This document shows, piece after piece, positions 16,494 to 24,784 of a stretch of DNA of 64,000 bases (positions are counted from its first letter, which is position 1; the number at the start of each line of letters is the position of its first letter). Source of the stretch: JADJGC01 sp964576925 (GTDB lineage Bacteria > Zixibacteria > MSB-5A5 > CAIYYT01); the NCBI GenBank assembly GCA_964576925.1, contig CAZNWJ010000001.1, positions 1 to 64,000 of the forward strand, written 5' to 3'. The notes below the pieces were generated by a model. The model made no database searches and was not told the DNA's origin. It was given only the letters and a program-made list of their open reading frames with translations. Position numbers and translations under genes: made by a program.

Positions 16494-17378
16494 ATGCCAA
16501 GCTGTAGGTTGACACGAAGCCGCTTCGTGCCGGTATTCGTAATGCTCATGCTCGGAATTGCTCTGCTAATGCACTCTGCCCCGGCGCAGGCGCAATCATG
16601 CGACTTTCCCTTTTACTTCAAACGCGGCGACATCAACGTCAATGCGATCGCTAATGAGGTCGCGGATGCCCTCCTGTTCGAGCAATATCTGATTCACGGC
16701 ATCGAGGTGTTCAACGCCGATCCGGGATTGCAGCAGCAACAGATTTGCGCAACCGACTGCAATTCCGACCAGACGCCGTTGACGTTCCGCGATCTGGTTT
16801 ATCTCTGGCGGGTGGTTTACGGAGATGCCATTCCGTTTCCCAAGCCTGCCGGCACTTCAGCCACTGCCACCTTCACGCAAAGTGAATCAGAGCGCATCGT
16901 CGTGGCCGACTTCCCCGGTCACTTTGCTGGCGTGTTCCTGATTTTCGACGGCAACATTACTCCCTACAAACTGTGGCCGGCGAGTTTTCGCATGGTGTTT
17001 GACCACGTTGACGGCCAAACCCGCGTGCTGCTTCTCCTCCAGGACATCGATTCTACTGCCGTTGGTTCTGGCCAAGTAGTGGCTTACTCGGGATTCGGTA
17101 GATTGGTTGAGGGTTACGCCGGAGATTGGTTCGACTCCGAGATTCCGGTGAGCATCGTAATCAACGAAATTCAGTGCGGGGATTTTGACGGTTCGGGCTA
17201 CTTCAACATCACCGATGCTGTGGCAATGGTACGTTACGTTTTCGGCGGCATCGATCCGGGATATGATCCGGGAATCGGGGATGTTAACTGCGACAACATC
17301 GTGTCGATCAGCGACATTGTCTACATGATCTCTCACATTTTCGCCGGTGGACCGGCTCCCTGTGCCAATTGTCCCTGA
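16494..17378 (+). CDS. secreted protein with dockerin-like ends
   Basis: A 294-residue exported protein. The signal peptide covers about residues 1-34 (ending APAQAQS). An N-terminal degenerate dockerin-like pair follows (FKRGDINVNAIANEVADALL and CATDCNSDQTPLTFRDLVYL), then a beta-sandwich-like middle resembling a cohesin-type domain without a clear signature. The C-terminal type I dockerin-like pair has loops GDFDGSGYFNITDAV and GDVNCDNIVSISDIV, each followed by a hydrophobic helix. Paired Asp/Asn loops suggest calcium binding outside the cytoplasm. An AGGAGG site precedes the ATG. It is monocistronic, with a strong terminator at 17408. It shares its C-terminal module with the small protein at 4961-5383. 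Confidence 0.82.
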   Translation: MPSCRLTRSRFVPVFVMLMLGIALLMHSAPAQAQSCDFPFYFKRGDINVNAIANEVADALLFEQYLIHGIEVFNADPGLQQQQICATDCNSDQTPLTFRDLVYLWRVVYGDAIPFPKPAGTSATATFTQSESERIVVADFPGHFAGVFLIFDGNITPYKLWPASFRMVFDHVDGQTRVLLLLQDIDSTAVGSGQVVAYSGFGRLVEGYAGDWFDSEIPVSIVINEIQCGDFDGSGYFNITDAVAMVRYVFGGIDPGYDPGIGDVNCDNIVSISDIVYMISHIFAGGPAPCANCP

Positions 17379-17407
17379 GTCATCGATTTCATTCGCCCAA
17401 GAAGCAG

Positions 17408-17442
17408 GAAACCGACAGGGAGTGCTCTGTCGGTTTCTTCTT
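17408..17442 (+). terminator. rho-independent terminator after dockerin-like gene
   Basis: A perfect 11-base stem (17408-17418 with 17427-17437), 8-base loop, followed by TTCTT. It lies 30 bases after the stop codon of the gene ending at 17378 and just before the convergent hydrolase gene. Confidence 0.8.
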
Positions 17443-17467
17443 GCCGTCAGTGCCGACCACTTATCGA

Positions 17468-18244
17468 TCAAAATATCTCGGCGAAGAAGTCTTTCATCGC
17501 CTGCCAGGATCGGCGATCGGCGTTGGCATTGTATGCCGAGCCTTTCGACTTGTCGTCGCCGGCCTCTTTCTGGGTGAACGAATGGACGGCGCCGGAATAG
17601 GCGATAAACTGATAGTCGACATTGGCGGCTTTCATTTCATCCATGAATGCCTGCACATCAGCCATCGGAACATAGGTATCCTCCGCGCCGTGGCAGACCA
17701 GCACCTTGCCCTTGATGTTCTTGGCATCGGCCGGATTGTTTGCCTTGAGAGAACCGTGGAACGAGACGACTCCTGAAAGCGGCGCGCCGGAGCGAGCGAG
17801 TTCAAGGGCGGACATGCCGCCGAAGCAGTAGCCGATAGCGGCTACGCGCTTGGGATCGACCAGCTTGTTGGCCAGGAGAGTCTGGAGCCCCGCTTCAAGG
17901 CGACCGCGCAGCAAGGCGACGTCGCCGTAATACTTCCCGGCTTCCTTGGAGGCCTCCTCAGAATTTGCGGGGCGAACACCTTTGCCGTAGACATCAACAG
18001 CAAGCGCGACGTAGCCTAACTCAGCGAGCATCTGGGCGCGCATCTTCTCGTTTTCAGTCAGACCGCGCCACTGGTGGATGACGAGCACGCCGGGACGAAC
18101 GCTCTTGGCAGCATCGTCATAAGCGAGAAAGCCTTCGAGTGTGACGTCGCCATGCTTGTATTCGACGACTTCAGTCTTGATAGCGGCCTGGAGCAGGCCG
18201 GTCAAGAGTAACAAGACGAGATTGCAGAAAATGAACGTTCGCAT
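17468..18244 (-). CDS. exported dienelactone-hydrolase-family protein
   Basis: The 258-residue alpha/beta hydrolase has a signal peptide (about 1-20, LLLLTGLLQA-A). The DLH catalytic triad is visible: the nucleophile cysteine in GYCFGG, Asp in GAEDTYVP and His in GAVHSFT. Other family marks are PGVLVIHQWRGLTENEKMRA and ALAVDVYGKGVRP. The cytoplasmic archetype opens dienelactone in aromatic degradation, but exported relatives are broad-range esterases of unclear substrate, which seems more likely here. GGAGGAAGT precedes the ATG. No aromatic-degradation genes accompany it. Confidence 0.92.
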   Translation of the reverse strand: MRTFIFCNLVLLLLTGLLQAAIKTEVVEYKHGDVTLEGFLAYDDAAKSVRPGVLVIHQWRGLTENEKMRAQMLAELGYVALAVDVYGKGVRPANSEEASKEAGKYYGDVALLRGRLEAGLQTLLANKLVDPKRVAAIGYCFGGMSALELARSGAPLSGVVSFHGSLKANNPADAKNIKGKVLVCHGAEDTYVPMADVQAFMDEMKAANVDYQFIAYSGAVHSFTQKEAGDDKSKGSAYNANADRRSWQAMKDFFAEIF

Positions 18245-18345
18245 ACTTCCTCCATGAGCTGATCAAAGTAATTCCCTATTTCGTAGTGATTATACGCGGC
18301 TGAGGGTTGGCATATTTCAGCAAGTTTGCGCAGAGTCGGAAATGA

Positions 18346-18378
18346 AATCGGCCACATCACAAAGCGATGTGGCCGACG
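18346..18378 (-). terminator. terminator of the large barrel-protein gene
   Basis: CGGCCACATC (18349-18358) pairs with GATGTGGCCG (18366-18375) over 10 bases with a 7-base loop. Read leftward it is followed by a T-rich stretch (ATTTCATTTCC). It lies 27 bases past the stop at 18402. Confidence 0.75.
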
Positions 18379-18401
18379 GTCTTTGTTGAATAGCGACGCG
18401 G

Positions 18402-21400
18402 CTAAAATTCGGCGCCAAAGCTGAAGTAGTGTTTCGGCTTGCTGACATCGACCAAGTCCCAGCCCCAGGCCAGGTCGTAGCGAAGCAGGAAGATGCCGAG
18501 ATTCACGCGAGCACCGGTACCGAAGCCGGTCTTGAGACTGAGCAGCCGATCTGAGCCTGTCGAAGTCATGAGCCGAAATTCCTCATTGCGATTCCAAGCC
18601 GCGCCGGCGTCGAAGAAAACGGCACCCGAGAGACGCGCGAGGACGAGCGGCAGCGGGAAGCGCAGCGCGAGGTATTCGACAAACGGGTAGCGGAATTCGA
18701 GGTTCACGACGCCGTACTTGCTGCCTTCGAATTCGAAGTAGTCGTAGCCGCGCAACGGGGTCACGATCTTGGAAAAGTAGAAGCCTTGCACGCTGTAAAC
18801 GTCGTCGTCGGTTGTCGTCGAGCCGATGTAGTTCGTGTTTCCACCGACGTAATAGATCTTGCGATTGTTGCCAAACGAAGCGCCTCCGGCCATGCGGAAG
18901 GCGAAGGAGTATTGTCCGCCCAGATGCCAATACTTGCGGTAATCAAACTCGCCGGCCCAGTAGTCCTGCGAGCTGTTCGAAATCGGCAGGGTTCGCTCAA
19001 ACCGCAGCTTCCAGCGGCTGCCGTTGATCGGTCCGGTGTAGCCCCAGAGCACATTATCATGGATCATCGCCAGATCCGCGGTGGTAGCGTTTTCGTTGGC
19101 GTCGTCGTAGACCAGCTGGTTTTGTTCATTAATGCGTGGGTCATAATAAGTGCGATCGATGTAAATATGGGAAACGTCGAGTTGAATGCGCCGGAAGAGA
19201 CTAAACGGGTGCGAAACGCTTGCCAGCAGGCCGTAGGTACGGTCGGAGAAGAGGCGGTCGCGGTTGTCCTCGAAATAGTTCTTATTATGGAACACGCCGA
19301 AGCCGAAGTCAGTGCGATGAGTTGAGTTGATATAGTACAATTGCAGGTTCGTCTGATTGATCGAATTGACGATGTCGGTGCCGATCAGGAACTGATGATT
19401 TCCCAGGAAATCGGTCACGAGCACGAAAGACTGCCCGCGCAAGCCATAGAAGGTGTCATACGACAAGCCGCCACTGACGATATCGGGGGAGAATTTCGCC
19501 TTGTAGCGCTTGATTTCATATTCGCCGTCAGGGCGGGCGGCATAGATCGTGTCGCGGCCGTCGTCCTCGTGCGCGGTCTCAACGACGGCGGAATCGCCTT
19601 CGATGCGGACATCGGGGCCGCTCTTGGCCGGCGGCGTGAAGACAAAGTCGGTATTTTCGCTCTCGGCCGGAAAGTCCTCTTCAAACAGCGAATCGCGCAC
19701 GGCGGAAGAGTCCTCGCCATTGTCGATTACGGCTGCGTATTCGGCACGCATCTCGCCTTTGACAAACTTGGTGGCCACCAGCGGGGCACCGTCCTCAGTC
19801 ACCGGCTTGATGTCCTTCATCAGATAGATGTCGTAACCACCCTTGAAGAAGGCCTGGAAGACAATCTGGTCGCCTTTGGGAGACCAGGAGGGCGAACCGA
19901 TGCCGCTGAGGACATTGGTGATCGGAAACGCCGGTGTGCCGGCATCGAGGTCGACGACATAGAGGTTGTCGATGCCGTTGAGATTCGAGACGTAACAGAG
20001 TTTCTTGCCGTCTGGCGACCAGGTCGGATAACGGCAGATGCCGTCTTCGAAAGTGACCGTGTCGACAATGACGCCGGTGGCAAGATTCATGAGAAAGACA
20101 TTGTAAGTGCCAAACGGGAAGCGGCGTTCGGGATCCTGCTTGACGGGCCGGTCAGAGGCGAAGGCCAGGAAGGTACCATCGTGATTGACGGCGGCATCCT
20201 TGTCATCCCAGTCGTCGTCGGTCAACTTGCGGACCGACTTGGAGGCAACGTCTACGTGGTACAGATCGGATTTGCCGTCGGTCACGCCGGTCATGATCAC
20301 ATTGCCATCCGGGGTAAATGCCGGGTTGTAGATTGAGCCGAACCCGGGGCTGATTTTCTTGACGATTTTTCCTTTTTCAACGTTGTAGATCATCAGGGCG
20401 TCTTTGCCCCCCGACTTGGCGGCGAAAGCGATTAACTTGCCGTCGTACGACCAGGAAAGGCCAGAGACGAAAGAATGCAATGATTCAAGGTCGCCGGAGC
20501 GCTCGCCCTTGACGAGGGAGCGCACGACTTTTCCGTCGCCGGAGTTCATCAAGTAGATTTCCGTGAAGTCGGAGCGATCGGAATAAAACGCGATCAACTC
20601 GCCGTTCGGCGAGAACGTCGGCTTCTCGTTGAAGTAGGAACCGTCTTTCTCGTGGTTGGTCAGGCGTTTGGAAAACTTGGCCGGTTCATCGCGCGTGGCG
20701 ATTTCCGGCCAGTAAATCTTCTTGAGGTAAAGCTGGAATTTCTCGTCGAACTCGGTGGTTGTAAGCCCGATCGAGGCCTTCATCGCGCGCGAGATAGACA
20801 GGCTGCGGCGTCCCTTGTTGATGATGTCAGCGATTTTTTCCTCGCCGTAAGTCTCAGCGAGGAATTTTATCGCAGCTTGACCCTGTTTGTAGGCCAGGTA
20901 GCCGCCGAGATAGTCGACGGGAGCAAGATAACCGTGGATGGTAGCATCACGCACGATCATATCAGCAAAGTAATCCCAGCCGTTGCGCGAGGAATACTCG
21001 GCATAACCCTCCCCAAACCAGAGCGGCAATTGAAAGAGGTACTGGCGGGAGAGCAGCGATCCCAGGACGTTTCCATAGATAAGATCGACGATCACGGCGT
21101 GCGTCAGTTCGTGGTGAAGCACGTGTCGGAGGTCTTCATAGGAGCCATTGTAAGGCACGACGACACGATTCTTGAAATACTCGGTGAAGCCGCCGACGCC
21201 TTCGGGAAGGATCTCCATCGTGACGTTTGTCTGCTGGAATTCATTGGGCGAGCTGTAGATAAATACCGGCACGCGTCCCTTGAGTCGATAGTCGAGTTCG
21301 CGGGAAACCTCGACATAAGCGGTCTCGAGCTCGGCGATGCAGAACTTAGCGAGTTCATATTGCTCGTCGTAGAAGTAGACGTCGAAGTTCGGCGACTGGA

Positions 21401-21521
21401 TATAAGTCCAGTTGAAGGCCTTGTACTGCACCTTATTCTTGCCGAAATACTCTTCCTGGGCCAGCAACGAAACGTTCAGAAGCGCGATGGCTGTCAGCAA
21501 CAGCAGGAAGAATTTCTTCAT
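18402..21521 (-). CDS. peptidase-MA-like / PD40 propeller / Omp85-like barrel protein
   Basis: The protein is 1039 residues from the ATG at 21521, which is preceded by GGAAAGG and begins a signal peptide (MKKFFLLLLTAIALLNVSLL). A longer frame to 21671 would run into murA and lacks a signal. Three parts follow. Residues about 25-280 are a gluzincin-like domain with the HELTH zinc motif and a downstream WFGEGYAEY glutamate. About 285-600 is a TolB/WD40-like (PD40) beta-propeller with repeated FSPNGELIAFYSDRS-type blades. About 690-1039 is a beta-barrel like the Omp85/surface-antigen end (GYDYFEFEGSKYGVVNLEF, then GVF-type strands, ending YFSFGAEF with the terminal Phe of outer-membrane proteins). 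It is probably an outer-membrane protein with a periplasmic peptidase and propeller. Substrate unknown. Confidence 0.85.
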   Translation of the reverse strand: MKKFFLLLLTAIALLNVSLLAQEEYFGKNKVQYKAFNWTYIQSPNFDVYFYDEQYELAKFCIAELETAYVEVSRELDYRLKGRVPVFIYSSPNEFQQTNVTMEILPEGVGGFTEYFKNRVVVPYNGSYEDLRHVLHHELTHAVIVDLIYGNVLGSLLSRQYLFQLPLWFGEGYAEYSSRNGWDYFADMIVRDATIHGYLAPVDYLGGYLAYKQGQAAIKFLAETYGEEKIADIINKGRRSLSISRAMKASIGLTTTEFDEKFQLYLKKIYWPEIATRDEPAKFSKRLTNHEKDGSYFNEKPTFSPNGELIAFYSDRSDFTEIYLMNSGDGKVVRSLVKGERSGDLESLHSFVSGLSWSYDGKLIAFAAKSGGKDALMIYNVEKGKIVKKISPGFGSIYNPAFTPDGNVIMTGVTDGKSDLYHVDVASKSVRKLTDDDWDDKDAAVNHDGTFLAFASDRPVKQDPERRFPFGTYNVFLMNLATGVIVDTVTFEDGICRYPTWSPDGKKLCYVSNLNGIDNLYVVDLDAGTPAFPITNVLSGIGSPSWSPKGDQIVFQAFFKGGYDIYLMKDIKPVTEDGAPLVATKFVKGEMRAEYAAVIDNGEDSSAVRDSLFEEDFPAESENTDFVFTPPAKSGPDVRIEGDSAVVETAHEDDGRDTIYAARPDGEYEIKRYKAKFSPDIVSGGLSYDTFYGLRGQSFVLVTDFLGNHQFLIGTDIVNSINQTNLQLYYINSTHRTDFGFGVFHNKNYFEDNRDRLFSDRTYGLLASVSHPFSLFRRIQLDVSHIYIDRTYYDPRINEQNQLVYDDANENATTADLAMIHDNVLWGYTGPINGSRWKLRFERTLPISNSSQDYWAGEFDYRKYWHLGGQYSFAFRMAGGASFGNNRKIYYVGGNTNYIGSTTTDDDVYSVQGFYFSKIVTPLRGYDYFEFEGSKYGVVNLEFRYPFVEYLALRFPLPLVLARLSGAVFFDAGAAWNRNEEFRLMTSTGSDRLLSLKTGFGTGARVNLGIFLLRYDLAWGWDLVDVSKPKHYFSFGAEF

Positions 21522-21555
21522 GACGAACACCTTTCCATATGGGTGAACCGGCGGG

Positions 21556-22815
21556 CTAATCCGGGACTTTCGTGATTGAAGCGCCGACGGCGCGGAGTTT
21601 TGCATCGAGGGCGTCATAACCGCGCTCAATATGATATATTCGACGAACTTCGCTGGTTCCTTCAGCGGCAAGACAAGCGGTAACCAGTCCGGCGCCTGCC
21701 CGAATATCAGACGCCATAACGCCGGCGCCGTTTAATCGCGGAACGCCTTCGATGGTAGCAACATCGCCAATGATTGTCACTTTGGCGCCCAGACGTGCTA
21801 ATTCCATACAGTGCGAAAATCGGTCTTCAAATACAGTTTCTCTCATATGTGATGTGCCTTGGGCCTGGGCGGCCAGGGCGACGAAGCAGGCCTGCAGGTC
21901 GGTTGGGAAGCCCGGAAACGGGAAAGTCACGAAGTCGGCAGCGCGAAGCTTGCCGTCAGAGCGAATCGTGATTGAGCGTTCGCCCGCAGCGATTTCGCAG
22001 CCCATTTCGCGCAGTTTCAGCAGCACAACCTCCAAATCCCGGGCAATGCCGTCGGTGACTGTCAACTCGCCGCCGGTTCCTGCGGCGATACAAAGAAACG
22101 TGCCTACTTCGAGCCGGTCGGGCATCGGCTCGTAACTCACCGGTTTGAGCTTGTCGACGCCGTGGATCGTCACCACGGTTGTGCCGGCGCCGCGAACATC
22201 CGCGCCCATGGCGTTAAGGAAGTTGGCAACGTCGATCACTTCCGGGTCGCAAGCGGCATTGATGATACGTGTGACACCCGAAGAGAGAGCCGCGCCAATC
22301 ATCAGATTTTCGGTGCCGGTATGTGACGGCCGATCGAAGTAGACTTCCCCGCCCTTGACGCGTCCATTGGCGATGACATATCCGCCTTCCTCGGAGATTT
22401 CCACGCCGAGTTGGGCAAATCCTTTGAGATGAAGATTGACCGGCCGCTGCCCCAGCGAACAACCTCCCGGCAGCGAGACACGGGCGTGGCCTTCCCGGGC
22501 AATGAGCGATCCCAAGACCAAAAATGATGCGCGCATCTTGCGAACCAAGTCGTAAGGCGCCTCGGTGGAGGTGAAGTTTCGGGCTTGAATCGTGACTTTG
22601 CCTGATTTGCGATCCCAGGTGGTTTCGGCGCCGAGTTCGCGCAACACCTGCAACATGATGTCGATGTCGCGCAAGTCGGGGACGCTCAACAGCGTGGAGG
22701 CACCGGAATCCGGGAGCAGGGCGGCTGCCATAATCGGCAGCGTAGAATTTTTGGAGCGCATGGCGCGAAGCGTCCCGCTGAGGCGACGTCCGCCTTCGAT
22801 TACATACTTATCCAT
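21556..22815 (-). CDS. murA: UDP-N-acetylglucosamine 1-carboxyvinyltransferase MurA
   Basis: MurA transfers enolpyruvate from PEP to UDP-GlcNAc, the first committed step of peptidoglycan synthesis, in the cytoplasm. The 419-residue protein has the fosfomycin-target cysteine 119 in the loop LPGGCSLGQRPVNLHLKG, lysine 22 in RSKNSTLPIMAAAL (where most homologues read GAKNAALP), DMHTGTE-like SHTGTENLMIGA, and the C-terminal DIRAGAGLVTACLAAEGTSE. A cysteine rather than aspartate at position 119 predicts fosfomycin sensitivity of the enzyme. It is followed downstream by the barrel-protein gene on the same strand with a 34-base gap, so the two may share a transcript. Confidence 0.97.
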   Translation of the reverse strand: MDKYVIEGGRRLSGTLRAMRSKNSTLPIMAAALLPDSGASTLLSVPDLRDIDIMLQVLRELGAETTWDRKSGKVTIQARNFTSTEAPYDLVRKMRASFLVLGSLIAREGHARVSLPGGCSLGQRPVNLHLKGFAQLGVEISEEGGYVIANGRVKGGEVYFDRPSHTGTENLMIGAALSSGVTRIINAACDPEVIDVANFLNAMGADVRGAGTTVVTIHGVDKLKPVSYEPMPDRLEVGTFLCIAAGTGGELTVTDGIARDLEVVLLKLREMGCEIAAGERSITIRSDGKLRAADFVTFPFPGFPTDLQACFVALAAQAQGTSHMRETVFEDRFSHCMELARLGAKVTIIGDVATIEGVPRLNGAGVMASDIRAGAGLVTACLAAEGTSEVRRIYHIERGYDALDAKLRAVGASITKVPD

Positions 22816-22950
22816 CTATGCAGTAGAACCTCTCGTTGGTCAGGCTGTTCCGAGTCTGCGGTGAACCGCTGTAAATCTTGGACAATCTAAGCGGACTCAA
22901 ACCATTGTACAATCGGGCGAATGGGTGCGCTGAAAAGTCGAAGAAGAATC

Positions 22951-22972
22951 GGGGCGATCCGGAGATCGCCCC
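22951..22972 (-). terminator. terminator after purE
   Basis: GGGGCGATC (22951-22959), loop CGGA and GATCGCCCC (22964-22972) form a perfect 9-base stem 13 bases beyond the purE stop. Read leftward it is followed by a T-rich GATTCTTCTTCGACTTTTC. Confidence 0.75.
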
Positions 22973-22985
22973 AAATGACGGTTCC

Positions 22986-23480
22986 TTAGATCTTCTTGGC
23001 GAGGACAGCGTCGCGCATGTCCTTTTTGAAGGCAGCGAACTTATCGAGCAGGGCTTCGCCTTCTTCGGGCAGACCGGCGCCGAGAATCTGGACCGCGAGC
23101 AGCCCGGCATTGTAGGCATTGCCGATGGCGACGGTTGCCACGGGAATACCTTTAGGCATTTGGACGGTCGAAAGCAAAGAGTCGGTGCCTTGCAGTGGGG
23201 CAATCGGAACCGGGATTCCGATGACCGGCAGCTCAGAGTGGGCGGCCATCGCGCCTGCCAGGTGCGCGGCGCCACCGGCGCCGGCGATAATCACGCGGAT
23301 ACCGCGCTTGCGGGCCTCCTTGGCAAATTGGGCTGCCTCTTCGGGGCAACGATGCGCCGAGAGTACGCGCATTTCGTAGCCGACGCCGAACTTATCGAGG
23401 GCTTCAGCGGCGCCCTTCATGATCGGAAGATCGGAATCACTTCCCATGACAATACCGACACGGGCGGGCTTGGAACTCAT
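22986..23480 (-). CDS. purE: N5-carboxyaminoimidazole ribonucleotide mutase PurE
   Basis: Class I PurE converts N5-CAIR to CAIR in purine biosynthesis. The 164-residue protein carries the GSDSDLP substrate loop, the SAHRCPEEA motif (SAHRTP in most), GAGGAAHLAGAMAAH with the conserved His, and PVIGIPVPIAPLQGTDSLLSTVQMP. The variant Cys in SAHRC is a conservative oddity. No purK, which usually makes its substrate, is adjacent. The ATG at 23480 has GGAGGACAT-type sequence upstream. Terminated by the hairpin at 22951-22972. Confidence 0.97.
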   Translation of the reverse strand: MSSKPARVGIVMGSDSDLPIMKGAAEALDKFGVGYEMRVLSAHRCPEEAAQFAKEARKRGIRVIIAGAGGAAHLAGAMAAHSELPVIGIPVPIAPLQGTDSLLSTVQMPKGIPVATVAIGNAYNAGLLAVQILGAGLPEEGEALLDKFAAFKKDMRDAVLAKKI

Positions 23481-23664
23481 TTGCAGATGTCCTCCATTCT
23501 ATCTAACACCAGAATTTACGAAATACCGGGTGCCGGGCATATGCGACCGGCCCGTTCATATGATACGGATCGACCGCTCCTCCTGCAAGTCCTCGCCGTT
23601 TCGGGTCTGATGGTGAGGAGATTTTTCCCTTCCTGCAGCGATAATGGATCGCTATCATTTACCT

Positions 23665-23844
23665 ATGAGCCTCAAGGACAACATCTCAGATAACTTGTCG
23701 CTGATTGCCGAGTTCTGGCGCTTCATCCGGCACCGCAAGCGATACTGGCTGGTGCCCTTTTTGATCATTGTCATCTTGCTTTCGGTGTTTATTGTCCTGA
23801 CCGAGAGTAGCGCGTTTGCGCCGTTCATTTATTCGCTTTTTTAA
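23665..23844 (+). CDS. DUF5989 small membrane protein
   Basis: A 59-residue protein with one membrane helix (YWLVPFLIIVILLSVFIVLT) preceded by a basic loop RHRKRYW and an N-terminal amphipathic stretch LSLIAEFWRFI. This matches the DUF5989 family, found in surface-polysaccharide or carbamoyltransferase/SGNH gene neighbourhoods. An in-frame ATG 7 codons earlier (23644) is possible, but the family pattern begins near MSLKDNISDN. It starts a three-gene unit with the next two genes (15-base and 13-base gaps). Confidence 0.8.
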   Translation: MSLKDNISDNLSLIAEFWRFIRHRKRYWLVPFLIIVILLSVFIVLTESSAFAPFIYSLF

Positions 23845-23859
23845 GATTTGGGTGGGTTG

Positions 23860-24771
23860 ATGCGGATTGCTGAGTTTCTGATTGCTCTGGGTGGGACATT
23901 GATCGTCCTGTTTCTGGCCTTGTTTCTTTCGAAACGTGAGATCCCGACAGTGGTCTACGATACGGCCTGGAACGATTTAACGCTCAGACATACCAATCAA
24001 AGAACCGTCATCGGTAAGGATGAGTCGGCTCGATTCGATGTCGAGGTTATCGGCGGGTTGTTGCCGGACAGTGGCGCGCTGGCGGTCTATTTGCGTCCGT
24101 ACTTCCACGGAGCCACAGGAGTACCGGCAGAGTTTAAGTCGGCGCCTATGTTGACGGTACCGGGCGAGGGCCTAGTTTATCGCCGGGAGTTGGTGAATCA
24201 GGGAGTTGGAAGCGAATTCGAGTACTATCTGCGGTTATCGGCCATTGTCGATTCGACCGGCACCGACTCAACGCTGGCGACAATTCCGGCGCAGTTTCTT
24301 CTGGATCAGTCTTCGACTCTCAAGATTCGGTTTGAGGGCAAGCCAAACAGTATCGTGCTGGTGGCCCACATCGCCTTTATGTATGCAGCATTACTGATTG
24401 TGTTTCTGGCAGTGTTCTCCGGGTTGGCTGACAAGAACACGGCAAATCTTTCAGCTCGTTGCGGCAAGCTCGTCCTGGTAGCGACAGCACTGCTTTTAGT
24501 CGGTGTATTCATTCTGGGAACCGTCGTTGAGAGACAAAGCTACGGCACATTCTGGAGCGGGATACCGGTCAGTACAAATCTGACTGACACTTACTCTCTG
24601 TTGCTCTGCCTCTACTGGGTCGGTCTGCTAGTGTGTCTTAAGGGGTCAGCATTCAAGAGCAATCCTGAGAGAGACCTGATTTCGCGACAAACCGCACGGA
24701 TTCTCACCGTGGTAGGATTGATTGGCATGATTGTCATCTTCCTGTTACCACACGGTACCGGCCGCATCTAG
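23860..24771 (+). CDS. membrane protein of unknown function in SGNH operon
   Basis: A 303-residue protein with an N-terminal helix (IAEFLIALGGTLIVLFLALF), an extracytoplasmic beta-rich region of about 130 residues (with ALAVYLRPYFHGATG and EFEYYLRLSAIVDS) and about four C-terminal membrane helices. I do not recognise a family. The exported domain between membrane parts suggests a scaffold for the neighbouring hydrolase. The ATG at 23860 is preferred over a TTG four codons earlier. It overlaps neither neighbour but sits tightly between the DUF5989 and SGNH genes, so the three probably act together. Confidence 0.75.
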   Translation: MRIAEFLIALGGTLIVLFLALFLSKREIPTVVYDTAWNDLTLRHTNQRTVIGKDESARFDVEVIGGLLPDSGALAVYLRPYFHGATGVPAEFKSAPMLTVPGEGLVYRRELVNQGVGSEFEYYLRLSAIVDSTGTDSTLATIPAQFLLDQSSTLKIRFEGKPNSIVLVAHIAFMYAALLIVFLAVFSGLADKNTANLSARCGKLVLVATALLLVGVFILGTVVERQSYGTFWSGIPVSTNLTDTYSLLLCLYWVGLLVCLKGSAFKSNPERDLISRQTARILTVVGLIGMIVIFLLPHGTGRI

Positions 24772-24784
24772 CGGCGGAGGCGCG

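Noticed and set aside
19341..20336. Long rightward reading frame (331 codons) inside the barrel-protein gene
   Set aside because: It is the antisense of the PD40 propeller in a GC-rich gene, without a binding site or recognisable domain; the leftward gene has clear motifs.
20652..21575. Long rightward reading frame (307 codons) over the N-terminal part of the same gene
   Set aside because: Antisense shadow of the peptidase domain; no family match and it overlaps the true start region.
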